The notes beneath the pieces were generated by a model. It was not told where the DNA came from and made no database searches. It was given only the letters and a program-made list of their open reading frames with translations. Made by a program: the position numbers and the translations under genes. From Atherix ibis (Eukaryota; Arthropoda; Insecta; Diptera; Athericidae): DNA of 64,000 nt. Positions 1 through 11,356 of this stretch are shown here, one piece after another. Each line of letters starts with the position of its first letter. The stretch's first letter is position 1. Where the stretch lies: positions 67,825,088 through 67,889,087 of the forward strand of contig OY282610.1 in assembly GCA_958298945.1 (NCBI GenBank), given 5' to 3'.

Positions 1-1369
1 AATGATTACTTCCAATTTTGTCTTGTTGCTCCTCTTCTTCTTTTTCTTTATTATTATTATTACTCGTATTATTACTTTTAATTGCCATCAAATATTATTT
101 TTTTTAGTTTTTATTTATTCGTTTTTTTTTTCTACGCGCTCTCTCTTTCTTTCCGGTTAATCATCAATACCAAACGTACGAGCCTAACAAAACCAAGGTA
201 GAGTCTACGAAGTAATTTATGTAGAAAATAGAACAAAGCATATCATCTTCGTTTGTAGGTGTTTTTTTTTATTTTGCATTCTGGATTATAGCCCAAATAG
301 ATACAATATATTGTGTGTATTCGATTGTAAATAATATCTTCGACTCCCTTAGCCGCAGCAAGAATATCCGCCTATCTACGATCAATCTCAATTCTAGTAA
401 ACTTCTATTCATTATAGTATTTTGCTCTACATTTTTTCGTTATTAGTATTATTATTATTATTATTTTTACTGGTCTTATTATTATTATTGTTGTTACTAT
501 TAGAATGCGAACAGTGCCAGCGTATGTGCATGGGGGCGCTGTGTAGCCGTGTTCGAGTATATGTGGTAATATCGAATAAATAAGTTGTTATGTGGGAAAT
601 TACTTTCAATTATATTTTATCACAAAAGTTATAATTTTCATAGCCAAGAACCGTCAATTTATATTTTAGTCGCTAACAACTGATATACAAAAAAAAAAGA
701 CAAAAACGAAAAACCCAAAAATAAAATTACGAAGGAAAAAGCCATTATTGCCAAACTATTATAAATTTTGTTGTTGTTTCTTTTTATTGTTTTGTTTTTC
801 TTTTTGAGGGTAATAATCTCTGGGCTAAGGTTAAAAAAATATACCCAACAACCTGAGTTGCTTTGTTTTGTTTGATTTTATTTACATACGAAATATTTTC
901 TCTGAGTAACGTAACGAACTAACTTCAATTATCCAAATGGGATATTTCGTATTTAGAAGCGATTTACTTACAGTCTTAAATTGTAACTGCTTCTTGTGCA
1001 AGCCAATTAAGAATGTGAAAAGTTAGCATTTACCGCAATAAATCAAATTTCATCAGATAATATGATGAGCTTGTTGTGAACACTACTATCCCGGTTATCG
1101 CCAAATAGTCTAGGTTGTTAGTTAATTAATCCGCTTCTAATAACCCGTTTATATAGTCGCGATGTGCTTTGATTCAACTTAATTTAAAATCATGTATCTT
1201 AAGGTGGTCCGCTATAATTTTCAGTATCGGAATACGACTTAAACAGTCCCAATCTGTCACAATATATTCGAATATGACTCAAAGCTTTTCGATATAATTC
1301 GGCATAGTTCTATGTAAAAGCGTTCTAATGGAATCTAAAAGGCATCCATAAGCCCATGGACGGGACCCA
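1..1369. other. AT-rich non-coding DNA with ATT microsatellites
   Basis: I see no convincing coding exon here. There are short ATT/TTA microsatellites near 46-80 and 445-495 and long T or A runs. This stretch lies upstream of the unc-4 homeobox exons on the same strand, so it is probably intron or upstream regulatory DNA of unc-4, but no exon or motif in it proves that. Confidence 0.5.
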
Positions 1370-2525
1370 AAATATACTACTGTGGACAAAAGTATTCTGA
1401 TATGACCTGATGAATTTCAAAAGAAATCAGGGTACTTCGATCAAAACCAAAACATTCCAGTTCGATCCGAAACATTCCAACGGAATACAATCTATTCCAA
1501 AATGACCCGAGATCTCCTGATGTGATACAACACATTCGGACGTACTCCGAAATAAGATCCTAAAAATTCACAAAGCGACCAACACCTTTAGAATGTGCTC
1601 CAAACCATTCCAACAAAACTCAATATGTTCCGATGTGAACTAAGGCATTCCAGTTCGAACCAAAATATTCCAACGGAATACAATCCGTCCGAATATGATC
1701 CGAAATCCTTCGATGTGACACAGCACATTCGTACGTACTCCAAAACAAGATCTCAAAATATTCCAATGCGCGAAGCAAGGTATTCTAGTTCGACTAAAAT
1801 CATGCCAGCCGAACTCAAACTATTCTAATTTGACTTAAAATTACCAAAAGGGATTCAGCATATCTCGACTCAAAATGCTTCAAAGCATTCCAAAAAGACT
1901 CAAAATGCTCTGATGCGAACCAAGGCATTCCAACGTAATACAATCTATTCCAATATAACCGATAATATCCGTATGTTAGCTGGCATTTCCCTATGCGATT
2001 AAAAGCACTTTGATGTGACGCGCACGCAGCTTTAAGCATTTCCTATTAAAAGTACGAAATTTCTCTCGCTCAACATGACCCAACGATATTAGGATGCGCT
2101 CTAAAACCATTCCAATGAAGCCCAATATGTTCCGAATTCCAGTTCAACCCAAAGTGTTCTAACAGAACCCGAACTATTCCAACATAACCCAGAATGTCCC
2201 CATATTAGCTAGCATGTCCCTTTACGATTCAGCGCACTTTGATGTGACTCGCACGCATCTCGAAGCTTTTTCTATTAAAGGCACGAAATTTATCTCGCTC
2301 AATATAACTCAATTCTATTAGGTTGTGCTCTAAAACCATTCCAATGAAGCCCAATATGTTCCGAATTCTAGTTCAACCCAAAGCATTCTAACGGAACCCG
2401 AACTATTCTAATATAACCCAAAATCTCCCCATATTAGCTGAGATGTCCTTTTGCGATTTAGCGCACTTTGATGTGACTCGCACGTGTCTCGAAACATTTC
2501 CTTTTAAAGGAACGAAATTTTCCGT
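1370..2525. repeat. Degenerate tandem repeat, ~229 bp higher-order unit
   Basis: Short phrases such as CATTCCAA, TCTATTCCAA and GACCCGAAAT recur throughout. The 3' half resolves into units of about 229 bp: the phrase CTAAAACCATTCCAATGAAG occurs at 2101 and 2330, and ACGAAATTT(C/A)TCTCGCTCAA occurs near 2052 and 2283, with a third diverged start near 2512. A partial older unit covers about 1830-2060, and 1370-1830 holds shorter diverged subunits of 25-60 bp. This is a minisatellite-like array with no coding potential. Confidence 0.7.
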
Positions 2526-3525
2526 GCGCATTTTCCAAGTGCTAAGAATAGGCTTCATTGCTATTAATTAATAACGTTAAGAAGTGGTTATGTGCGAACT
2601 GGAAGCAGTTAATAAATAGCTTCAAAAAATTCACTACAGAAGCATGCCCAGAACGACTTAATTTCATAATGAAATGCTATCGCAAAATGACTACACAAAA
2701 TTTTTATTTTTCTATATTTGTGTAATTACAATTAACCAGAATAATTACTACAAAATATTGTAGAAAAATTCACCCTTCAATCGCAACAACTATACGGAAG
2801 CCCTTGGCATAACTTCAGAAAGTTTCGTGGTGCGTTTAATCTTGCAGTCGAAAGTCACCACCTTTTAAGTATATCTCTCCCCTTTTTTTATTATTTCTCT
2901 CAGTCCCTAATTTTCCAAAAATATATCATTTACATTAATGTATACGCACAATAAGCAATTTTTGAGTAAATTATTTCTCTGGCCAATGGAAGATAATTAT
3001 CCGTAATCACAGCTACCACCCACCCTTACATCCATTACATTCGCCATTATTCTGAACATTTCGTGATGATTGGTATAATAATTTCGTTGATTAAAATCAC
3101 TTTCAATTCTTTTATTTTCCTCCATTTCTTTCTAACGTAACAATGAAGCTATTATTAAATAACACAATAATACGTGAATTTATTAACTCCATCAACCACC
3201 ATTAATATTAATGGCAGTTCTTTTTTTAGTTGCTCAATATTAGAAGCAGAACAAAATTTAACCTTTCAGATTTATTCTTTTCGATGCATTAAGTTTGAAT
3301 AAGTTAGCCAGAATATAAATGGACAGAAGAATTATTAATAATGAATATATACAAATTATTGAAATAAACAATAAAACCGAAGATAGGAAAATAAATAAAA
3401 ATTACGAAAATTTACTTTTTGTCGTAGTGGAGATTGGAGACTATCGAAACGGTTTTAGATTAGATACGAGAAAGGGTCGATAAGTATTTACAAAAGGATA
3501 GAAAAACATAAAAAAGTGTTTATCC
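2526..3525. other. AT-rich intergenic or intronic DNA, nothing recognised
   Basis: No reading frame, RNA gene or repeat family is supported here. Base composition is the low-GC background of the window. Confidence 0.5.
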
Positions 3526-3529
3526 ATTT

Positions 3530-4391
3530 TTATTTTTCACTATAGTTCCCTCTCAGCTCAGAACGCTTTGCCCAGCGTTTCTGAAACTTTCTGAAGCCAT
3601 TCGAAAAATAGAATTTCCGTAGGTCCCCCAAATAAACTTTTCCATGTTTGGCGAGAGCAAAAAGTCCCTGGGAGTCAGATCTGGTGAATACAGAGGATGC
3701 GGCAACAATTATAAACTTTATCAAAACTGCACAGGTGTGCACCCGAGCGTTGTGTAGAGAGAAGAGCACTTTTTTCTTTGAGAAATGTTGACGTTTTTTC
3801 CTGAATTATTCGCTCGTTCTTTTGCCACGTAGTCGATGAAGATAATTCCAAGTGCATCCCAAAAACCCATGGCCATTACCTTGCCAGCTGAATTCACCGT
3901 CTTCGCTTTCTTCGGAGCCGGATCGTCTGCAGATTCACTTGTTCTTTCATCTCCAAAGTGTAATGGGGTATCCACGTTTCAACAATAGTTATATATCACA
4001 GAAAAATTTGTCAAGATTGCGACGCAAAAGCCCCAAACAAGCCCCATTAACTCAACAGCATGCGTTTGTTTTCCACTGTGAGCAAACGCAGCACCCACCT
4101 TGCCAATATTTCTTTCATGGTCAAGTTTTTGTGCAAAATTGGAACCACTGAACTATGTGATATGCCCATGACCTTGACAATTTCGTGCACTTTTACCCGT
4201 CGATAACTTAACACCATATCGTAAATTTTATCAACTCTTTCGGGGATACTTACTTCGCGAAAGTATCCCGCGAAGTAAGGACTCTTAAATGAAGGTGCAG
4301 ATGTGTCATAAAGGTCATCCAACTCGGTTTTAATTTCTTTCGGTGTGAAGCCTTTTAAATGAAAGTGTTTCGCGAAATATTTTTTCGTCAA
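3530..4391 (-). pseudogene. Broken mariner-family transposase (minus strand)
   Basis: The minus strand from 4391 down to 4050 encodes a helix-turn-helix region with mariner signatures: FHLKGFTPKEIKTELDD, VDKIYDMVLSYRRVKVHEI, ISHSSVVPILHKNL and ARWVLRLLTVENKR, the WVPRLLT-type motif. After a frame change, 3975-3721 carries PAPKKAKTVNSAGKVMA and FWDALGIIFIDY, the catalytic-core region of mariner transposases. Further frame changes follow to about 3530. The frame is broken at several points and the last catalytic Asp region is not intact, so this is a dead copy. No inverted repeats were identified at its ends. Confidence 0.85.
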
Positions 4392-4399
4392 TCTAGATA

Positions 4400-4960
4400 A
4401 ATTAAATGAGCCGAATTAGCTGTCTAGGGTCTTCTCCTAAGACTGACAAGCCTCTTACGTGAATAGTGTGCATCTAAAGAGTGCAGTGGTAAAAATATTT
4501 GTACTGCGTTGCCATTTTTTTCAAGTGGTCAAATTGCTTCGAAAAATCTTTTTATTTCGAACAGCTTTAACACCCGGGACATGCTGGTATCTCTTGGGAC
4601 GTAAGCTCTGGTTAATTTATAGTTAAATTAAACTAGCTGAATTAGCTGTTTAGGATCTTCTCCAAAGACTGACAGACCCCTAACGTGAATAAGAGTGTAG
4701 TGGTAAAAATATTTGTTCTCCGAATCTAATCTTCCCAATTGTGTGGAAAAATCTTTTGGTTCATAAAAGCTTTAATGTCAAGAACATGCTTGTCTCTATT
4801 GAGACGTGAGCTCTACTTGATTTTCAGATAAATTTAGATGTTTGGTTCTTCCGCTGATAACCTCCATAACGTAATTAGTGTTAATTATAAAAGTGCAGTG
4901 GTAAACTTTTATAACAATAAACTTACAAAAGCTTCAACCCCAGGTGCATGCTAGTCTCTT
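4400..4960. repeat. Tandem repeat, unit ~226 bp, about 2.5 copies
   Basis: A unit beginning GC(C/T)GAATTAGCTGT occurs at 4410 and 4636. A diverged third start lies near 4832. Shared phrases include TCTTCTCC(A/T)AAGACTGACA and GTGGTAAAAATATTTGT. It directly abuts the N-terminal end of the mariner remnant, so it could include transposon end sequence. No coding potential was seen. Confidence 0.65.
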
Positions 4961-5199
4961 AAACTTTTCGAATATAATTAGCTGTAAACGCCTTAATATT
5001 CAACGGAATAAGCAGTTGAATTCTCCAAATATAATAGTGCTTGACCCTTTGATCAAGTCCCAATATTCAGATGACGCACTTGCTTTTTTCACTTCTGAAA
5101 AGATACATTTTTACAACCATTTTTCCCAATACTTTCAATTTCTTTTCTTTTCATATATAATTAATATAATAAAAACAAAAACAAAATTATAATTTTTAG

Positions 5200-5378
5200 G
5201 CTCTGCTGCCGACGGTGACGATGATAGTTGTGCATCGAAACGAAGAAGATCACGGACTAATTTCAATTCTTGGCAACTTGAAGAATTAGAACGAGCCTTT
5301 TCAGCTAGCCACTATCCAGACGTGTTCATGAGAGAAGCACTAGCGATGAGACTAGATCTGAAAGAGAGCCGAGTTGCT
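5200..5378 (+). CDS. unc-4: unc-4 homeobox gene, exon with N-terminal part of homeodomain
   Basis: This internal exon follows an acceptor (TTTTTAG at 5193-5199) and ends at a donor (GTAAGT at 5379). After two bases that complete a split codon it encodes [20 protein letters not shown] and continues into [20 protein letters not shown] and [19 protein letters not shown]. These are helices 1 and 2 and the start of helix 3 of a paired-like homeodomain. The wording is diagnostic of the Unc-4/UNCX class, a nuclear transcription factor that in flies and nematodes specifies neuron identity and connectivity. Earlier coding exons are not visible in the window and probably lie upstream of position 1. The ~75 bp intron that follows splits the homeodomain inside helix 3. 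Confidence 0.95.
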
Positions 5379-5453
5379 GTAAGTTATTAATTAGGATTTT
5401 TTTTATTTTTTGAATATTACTTAGGCTGTAAATTATTTCATATCTGACTGTAG

Positions 5454-5593
5454 GTATGGTTTCAAAATCGTCGTGCGAAATGGCGTAAAAAGGAGCATAC
5501 AAAAAAGGGACCTGGACGACCTGCCCATAATGCACATCCGCAATCATGTTCTGGTGAACCAATACCGCCTAATGAATTAAAAGAGAAAGAAAG
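5454..5593 (+). CDS. unc-4: unc-4 homeobox gene, exon with DNA-recognition helix
   Basis: The exon starts after the acceptor TGTAG (5449-5453) and ends before the donor GTGAGT at 5594. It continues in frame from the previous exon with VWFQNRRAKWRKKEHTKKGP, the recognition helix with the invariant WFQNRR and a Lys-rich tail. GRPAHNAHPQSCSGEPIPPN and ELKEKER follow, conserved in Unc-4/UNCX proteins just after the homeodomain. It ends in phase 2 (split Arg codon), matching the start of the next coding exon at 10575. The intron between them is 4,981 bp and packed with transposon remnants. Confidence 0.95.
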
Positions 5594-5679
5594 GTGAGTT
5601 GTAGTGTGTTCAGTTAGTTTCTTTTCAGATGCTTCCCTTTTCCAAAAACAAACAAAAAATAATGCAAAAATCTCATGAG

Positions 5680-6200
5680 ACCCAGTCCTATGCGTAGAGA
5701 GACCTATAGATTAGCCTTAAATATGCCATATAAAATTATTAACACAGGTCTTAGTGCTCATATTTATGACTGGCCAAAAATTATTCTTATAATTTTCAAC
5801 TATAGTTCCTCCTCAGCAGTTTGGATTTAGAGCTGAGCATTCCACTACGCAACAGCGTCATCGCGTAGTCGACTTCAAAACATGCTTGTTGAAGTGAAAG
5901 GGGTACTGCTCAGGTAATATCGTAACGTTTCGCATGCTTTGAAAGCTACAGGAAATCTTATATTCTGGTATTTTCCACATTCTCAAATCCTATCTCACAG
6001 ACCAGATAGCTGAAAATATTGAGTATTCTAACATATAACCTATTTCCGCTGGTGTCCCTCAGGATAGCATCCTAGTTCCAATCCTTTGTATTATGTATAC
6101 TCATGATATTCCTTGTCATAATAATATCCTTATTGCATAATATGGCTACTCTGCAGCTCACGGCCACCTCTAATTTAATAGAACTCCTTGGAAGCCTACC
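5680..6200 (+). pseudogene. Degenerate Jockey-like non-LTR reverse transcriptase fragment (plus strand)
   Basis: This lies inside the last unc-4 intron. Plus-strand frames contain PQQFGFRAEHSTTQQRHRVVDF (5815-5880), HILKSYLTDQ (near 5975-6010) and AGVPQDSILVPILCIMYTHD (6047-6108), the classic RT block order QFGFR...S, Y-L-x-D, and GVPQGS-LGP...YTHDIP of Jockey-clade elements. Stops and frameshifts separate the blocks, and the YADD motif is decayed. It is a dead 5'- and 3'-incomplete copy. Confidence 0.82.
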
Positions 6201-6474
6201 TAATTCAAAAGACGGCAAATATGGGTGAATGAACAAAAATGTGCTCATGCTACTTTTACATTTTGCCAATAATAGGCTTTCTGATGTAACCCTAAATAGC
6301 AGTAAAATTCCATAAAAAACGAGCGTTCTTATAATCAACTAACGCTTAATCTGTGAAATGCTCACATTAAAATAAAAAAAAGTAAACTTAACGGACGACA
6401 CAAACAATTACTATGAATCCAAGGCAATAAGTTAAGCACTATTGAATTTTTTATTCTTAAATAGTACTACCAGT

Positions 6475-7260
6475 AACAAATTCTTAGGACCCAATAACAA
6501 AAAAAACCCTGAAGCAAGGCTGAAAACAAGAGCTTTTTCGAGGCGTCCCAACATGCCTAAATATGAAACTTTATTGACCAGATGCCGACAGTCAATATTA
6601 GTTTCCAACAGTTGATGGGGGGAAAAATTAAATCAGCAACCTTACGTCGTTTTTCTAGTGAAGGCATCTGAAGCAATTTAAGCCGCTTCACGTAAGGTTA
6701 GAGCTTAAAGGCATTATTTCATAAAAGCTCTCTTAACACAAATCTAACAAAAATCACAGACCAAATCACACAACCATATTCCAGTATAGACCTCACTAAG
6801 GAACAGTATAAGTGAGTCGAAATATGTATGTTAGCTAAATAAGGCTACTTTTCGTTTATATAATTTGTGAATTGAAGTTTCTCATCAAGCTTAACTCCCA
6901 AATCCATAACAGACTGAACACGTTTAATAAATAAGTGGAGACAAGCCTCTGAAAAATGTCGTTATTTCACGTTCAGTTTAATTACTGTAGAAATGTCATT
7001 AATGGCCAGAATAAACAATAGAGGACCGAGATAACAACCTTGTGGTACACCATATATTACCATATCCCCTCTAGAGAGCCCTATTGGTAAGGCAGGACTT
7101 TAACCAACCAAGTAACATTACCGGCAAGCCCATTTTATGTAGTTTAGTTGAAATTATGGAGTAAAAGTTAGATTTGAGATGTGAAGTCCACCATATTGGT
7201 AGTCGTTAACCTACCAGGCATGAAGCCGTACTGGTTGAGGGAGAATCGATTACTGTCTCA
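6475..7260 (-). pseudogene. Degenerate non-LTR reverse transcriptase, second element (minus strand)
   Basis: Read on the minus strand this gives NQYGFMPGRLTTTNMVDFTS (near 7245-7185), KMGLPVMLLGWLKSCLTNR, YGVPQGCYLGPLLFILAIND (near 7055-6995), SVMDLGVKLDEKLQFTNYIN, STHLYCSLVRSILEYGCVIW and PSLEKRRKVADLIF. This block order is that of an RT plus thumb/C-terminal region of a non-LTR element of a different type from its neighbour (LGPLLF...IND rather than YTHDIP). The YxDD block itself seems to be deleted, since the text jumps from AIND to the region after it. Multiple stops are present. It lies in the unc-4 intron on the opposite strand to the gene. Confidence 0.82.
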
Positions 7261-8042
7261 AATAGAATTAGAAATCTCTTTTTCGAGACAATTTTTCTGA
7301 ATGCTATCATTTTACTCGAAATTATGTCTCTAAACATTTGGGATAGAAATGTGATAAATTATAAGAAAGGTCATTATTGTTCGGTATAAAATCGTTTGAA
7401 GATAATGCTTTCTCGAAACATGAGGCGCAAAAATCAGTTAAAACATTTGGATTATTGCTGAAAGAACTTACATATCTCATTGCAGATGGGTACTTATCAA
7501 TCTTCCTTTTCGTGTTGACAAATTTGAAGAAAAAAACGCGGGTCCTTATGGAGATTTAGCTGGGCTTTAGAGATGAAGCTTTAAATTTATTGAAACAAGT
7601 GATGAAATTATTGAAAGATGGCAGATACTTAGAACGCAGATATATTTTCCATAAATGATTTTTTCTGTTTCTTAGGCAACGTAGTTCCTTGGTGTACCTC
7701 GGAGGAGATTGGCGTAGTAAGACTGATAATAAGGAGGTACTGAAACCAATATGGACTTACATTTTAAAACTCTGAAGTTCGACTAAGCATATTCCCATTC
7801 TCATTAAATCCAAACCCTACAATTATGAATTCGTCGGAAAATTGTTAATAATTCCTTTTATGTACGAAAAAGTGCTATTCCCAATTATGGAAAATTCCAT
7901 TCAAATCCATCAGCAATTAAATTAACATTATACAGGCTATTTCAATTTAAGTATGATATAACCAGTTTTAAGCTGTGTTATGTCGGGAACGTCCATTCGA
8001 AATGTCCAAAACATGATTATTTACATATTTTTTTCTGTACTT
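7261..8042. other. unc-4 intronic DNA, nothing recognised
   Basis: AT-rich sequence between retroelement debris and the tandem repeat block. A short open frame near 7377-7559 has no recognisable features and is judged a chance ORF. Confidence 0.5.
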
Positions 8043-8815
8043 TTATTTCTCATTAATAAAAGTACAGAAAATAACATCAAATAAATAAATTCTAATGTTC
8101 ATTTTTATTATTATTTCGACTTTCAAAAATTTTGCAATTGTCGATTTTTCTTACAGCGGCGATCTTGATTTTGTTGCACATGCAATTGTCAGATCGTCAG
8201 TCTAATTGGCAGATGTCAGTCAATGTGGCGTAGTGAAGAAAATTTAATGGCTACTGACCAACTTACGACTGATCTTCGCTGACAATAAGTCAAGGTGATG
8301 GACGATTAACAAACTTTTAAAATCTACTCCAAAGTCATCAGCCATCATCAGCCAATTTTTCCAAAGTGGTTGAGGGTAGCTGACGACTGCTGATATAAAA
8401 ATCGGGCTATTACATGGTCAGCAAACATTTAAAATCTATCCCAAAGTCGTCAGCCAATTTTTACAGAGTTGTTGGTGGTAGCTGATGATTGCTGACATAA
8501 AAATCAGGCACTTATATGGTCAGCAAAATTTTAAAATCTATCCCAAAGTCATCAATTACCGTCAGCCAATTTTTCCAAAGTGGTTGATGGTAGTTGACGT
8601 TGGCTGACGTAAAAATATGATTATTATACGATCAACAAAATTTTCAAATCTATCCCAAAGTCATCAGCCAATTTTTCCAAAGTGGTTGAGGGTAGCTAAC
8701 GACTGCTGACATAAAAATCTGCCTATTATATGGTCAGCAAAATTTTTAAATCAATCCCAAAGTCATCAAATACTGTCAGCCAATTTTTCCAAAGTGGTTG
8801 ATGGTAGTTGACTCG
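8043..8815. repeat. Tandem repeat block 1, ~105-110 bp monomers
   Basis: The word TCTATCCCAAAGTC(A/G)TCA and the phrases CAATTTTTCCAAAGTGGTTG and GCTGACATAAAAATC recur. Starts of the GGTCAGCAAAATTTT box lie near 8414, 8518, 8628 and 8733, so the period is 104-110 bp, with about five units. The array is preceded at 8043-8180 by a leader (TAATAAAAGTACAGAAAA...) that also precedes the larger block at 12173. It lies within the last unc-4 intron. The shared leader suggests both blocks derive from one mobile element carrying internal tandem repeats. Confidence 0.8.
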
Positions 8816-8934
8816 ATGGCAAAGGAAATTATTGTTTTTTTCACAGAACAAGCTGATGGTCAATCTTTTTAAAATTAAAAAGTTTCAAAATTTCATAGAT
8901 GCTCAGAAAAAATACGGCTCCAATGATCAAAGGC

Positions 8935-9405
8935 TTTGATTCAGCGACTCGTTTGCGGCGATTCGAAAAACGGAAAAGTTTTCACTGTGCAGCAATTTTT
9001 GCATAAACAGAATGATGGAGTTTGGTTGAAGGAAGGCTCTGCTTTCTGCGGTCATATCGTCGACAAAAACCAGCGTTTGGTATGAGTTGGGCTAGAATAA
9101 CCGCAAATGGATGCCCGTATTTGTGCCTGAAAATGCCAAAAATTAACCAGTTTACTTATCAAAAATGGGTGTTATCACCTGATCTTCATTTCAAAGGTGG
9201 ACAAACCCATATGGAGTATTTTAGAAAACAAGGTCTATAACAAAAAGTACGACAGCGTTGAAATCTCGAAGCGTGCACTAGTCCTTGATTGGGACAAAAT
9301 TTCATAAAGCGTCATTCGAGCTTCTCGTAATGCATTTGCTGACAGATTCGACACAGTGATCCAATTCAAAGGCGGCCATATTGCAAAACGAGTTAATATA
9401 TTTTA
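8935..9405 (+). pseudogene. IS630/Tc1-like transposase remnant, internally deleted
   Basis: Plus-strand frames give GKVFTVQQFLHKQNDGVWLK (near 8963-9025), then WARITANGCPYLCLKMPKIN, then, in another frame, KVYNKKYDSVEISKRALVLD and SRNAFADRFDTVIQFKGGHI (near 9229-9385). This matches the order of the catalytic domain of a Tc1/IS630-type transposase family widespread in animals: an FTVxxxxNxQNDxVW block, a WAGITADG-type block and a C-terminal VIRAKGGHI-type end. The segment with the central catalytic Asp (QQDSAPSH-type) is missing, and frameshifts and a stop occur. It is a non-functional fossil in the unc-4 intron. Confidence 0.75.
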
Positions 9406-10115
9406 AAGAGAATTTTATTGCCAACATTTTAAAAGTAAAATCAAATTAATAAGTTGAATATTTCCAAACATAATTGCATCTTAATACATTACACTTCAAT
9501 TTCTAAAACAAACTATTCCGTTTTTGGGGAGACATCAATGATGGATGTTTTCCTCTATATCTACACATATCTAGTTGTAGATATTAATTTAGATTGAAAA
9601 GAAAGCTTATTTGAAATTAAAAACAAAACCAAAAATCTATTCTAATAGGTACACTTTCGTTTTTGATGAGTGTTTCCGGAAACGGTAATCGGAGAAAGTT
9701 TATATTACGAACATAGAAGGAGTGATTAATAATTTTGTGGAGGATTTATAAGGACTGGAAGCGATAGAAATTGAAATGCTTCGTTTAATCCCTAAAGCTC
9801 AATTGTAAAGGTCCAAATAGTTTTCATAATTAAATTGTACGAAGCCTATTACTTTGACGTTTCAAATGACAGCGCTAGTCACCATTAGATCCTAGAGGAC
9901 TGCGTCGAGATAGTAAAATTTTTTTATAATAAATGTGGAATGTTCTGCCTCACTCGGTTTTCCCAAAATCATTACAAACGCAACTATTTAAGAGCAAAGT
10001 GCACTGACACCTCATATTTAAAAACTGAATCTGTAAAGGAGTAGGTGGCTTTTAACAAAGAGTGAAAGTAATGTGAGCACTTTTTTCTGTTCACCTCCTA
10101 TATGAGAATTGAAGA
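9406..10115. other. unc-4 intronic DNA, nothing recognised
   Basis: Low-GC sequence without supported features. A short perfect palindrome GTTTCCGGAAAC sits near 9670 but is too small to interpret. Confidence 0.45.
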
Positions 10116-10335
10116 TTGGTAAATTATGAGCGGCCATGTCAGAATTGGTACGACCTAAGAATGGCCGTATCAGCTGCATAAGTGAATCAAATGGGATATT
10201 ATGGGTATAAATACTGTATAAAATAGGACCAAGCAAACTACCTTGTGGGACTCCGGCTAAAATATAAAATATTTCTGAAAAATTCTAAATTAACTGTTTC
10301 TTTGGTATATGATTTGCCAATAATATAGTGTGTAG
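10116..10335 (-). pseudogene. Jockey-like reverse transcriptase fragment (minus strand)
   Basis: Read on the minus strand, about 10330 to 10190 gives NHTKETVNLEF, then ILAGVPQGSLLGPILYSIYT and HNIPFDSL. This is the RT motif block GVPQGSxLGPxLYxIYTHDIP of Jockey-clade elements, open over about 50 codons before homology fades. It is a short fragment inside the last unc-4 intron, ending about 240 bp before the terminal exon. Confidence 0.8.
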
Positions 10336-10574
10336 AAAAGTCCATAACTTAATTGACAAAAAAAATTAACAATAAGACTAACACCCACAAAAATACGTTG
10401 GTAAATATCGTACCAAAAAAAAAAGAAAAAAACCTTTGTACGATTTTTGTACGCATTTTAAGGGATTTACTATACAGACTTTAATTATCGTATTTTAGTA
10501 TTAATTAATTTTGAATTAATGTTAAAAAATAATTTTGTGTTGTATTTTTTCTTCAAAATCTGTTGGTTGTACAG

Positions 10575-10998
10575 GGCACGTCGAAGGAAGAAATTGGCAA
10601 AAGCTTTGGAACGTCAAGCGAGAAAACTACGCGCCAAAGGTATCGCTGTCGATTTAGAAACATTAAAATCGGAATATTTGGCACAGCATCGCGGCAATAC
10701 GAATTCAGATTCCGAAATCGACGATGATGATATTCCAATTGATGTGGTTGGTGGTGCAGATTCCGATGATGAGCCAGAAGATTTTACTATCACACACAAA
10801 CATGTGGTCAATGGGATTGTACGAAATTTGAGTGTCAGTTCTAGTGCAGCTAGCGGGAGCATCGATTGTCGTGTCGGTAGTGGCGATCTATCTATACTAA
10901 CCGATGATAGTAGTAATTTAGCTGATATTGAAGCGCCCAAAAACAGTATTCGCCAGAATCCATTTAGTATAGAATCATTATTATATAATAATACATGA
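10575..10998 (+). CDS. unc-4: unc-4 homeobox gene, terminal coding exon
   Basis: The acceptor is TTGTACAG (10567-10574). The split codon gives Arg, then ARRRKKLAKALERQARKLRA, KGIAVDLETLKSEYLAQHRG and an acidic stretch (SDSEIDDDD, DSDDEPEDF). The basic RRRKKLAKALERQARKL segment after the homeodomain is a hallmark of the Unc-4 class. The acidic and Ser-rich tail runs to a stop at 10996-10998 (last residues LLYNNT), giving 140 complete residues from this exon. A possible AATAAA lies at 10999, too close to the stop to be the likely cleavage signal. Many further AATAAA words follow in the A-rich 3' flank. The upstream in-frame ATG at 10519 lies in the intron and is not a start. Confidence 0.93.
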
Positions 10999-11325
10999 AA
11001 TAAACGAATTTAAAACAATTTATTATTAATACATACATATTATAACAATATTATATATATGGAGGGAAAAGAAAATTAATAAAACAACAACAACAATAAC
11101 ATATAAATATAATTATAAATAATAAATAATAATTTAAATTAAAATTACAATAAAAATAATAAGATGATAAATTTATGAGAAGAAAAATTATGAAAATTAA
11201 AAGTAGACTTACTATTTATGAATAAGAATGATATTTAAATGAAATACAAAAAATTAAAAATTCTGAAGAAAAAAAACAAGCAAACTATAAAAAAAAAATG
11301 GAACAACAAAATTCAATAAAAAACA

Positions 11326-11356
<31 letters not shown>

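Noticed and set aside
10018..10236. 72-codon minus-strand ORF as an independent small gene
   Set aside because: Its start (LGPILYSIYTHNIP) is the RT motif of a non-LTR fragment; the remainder is read-through.
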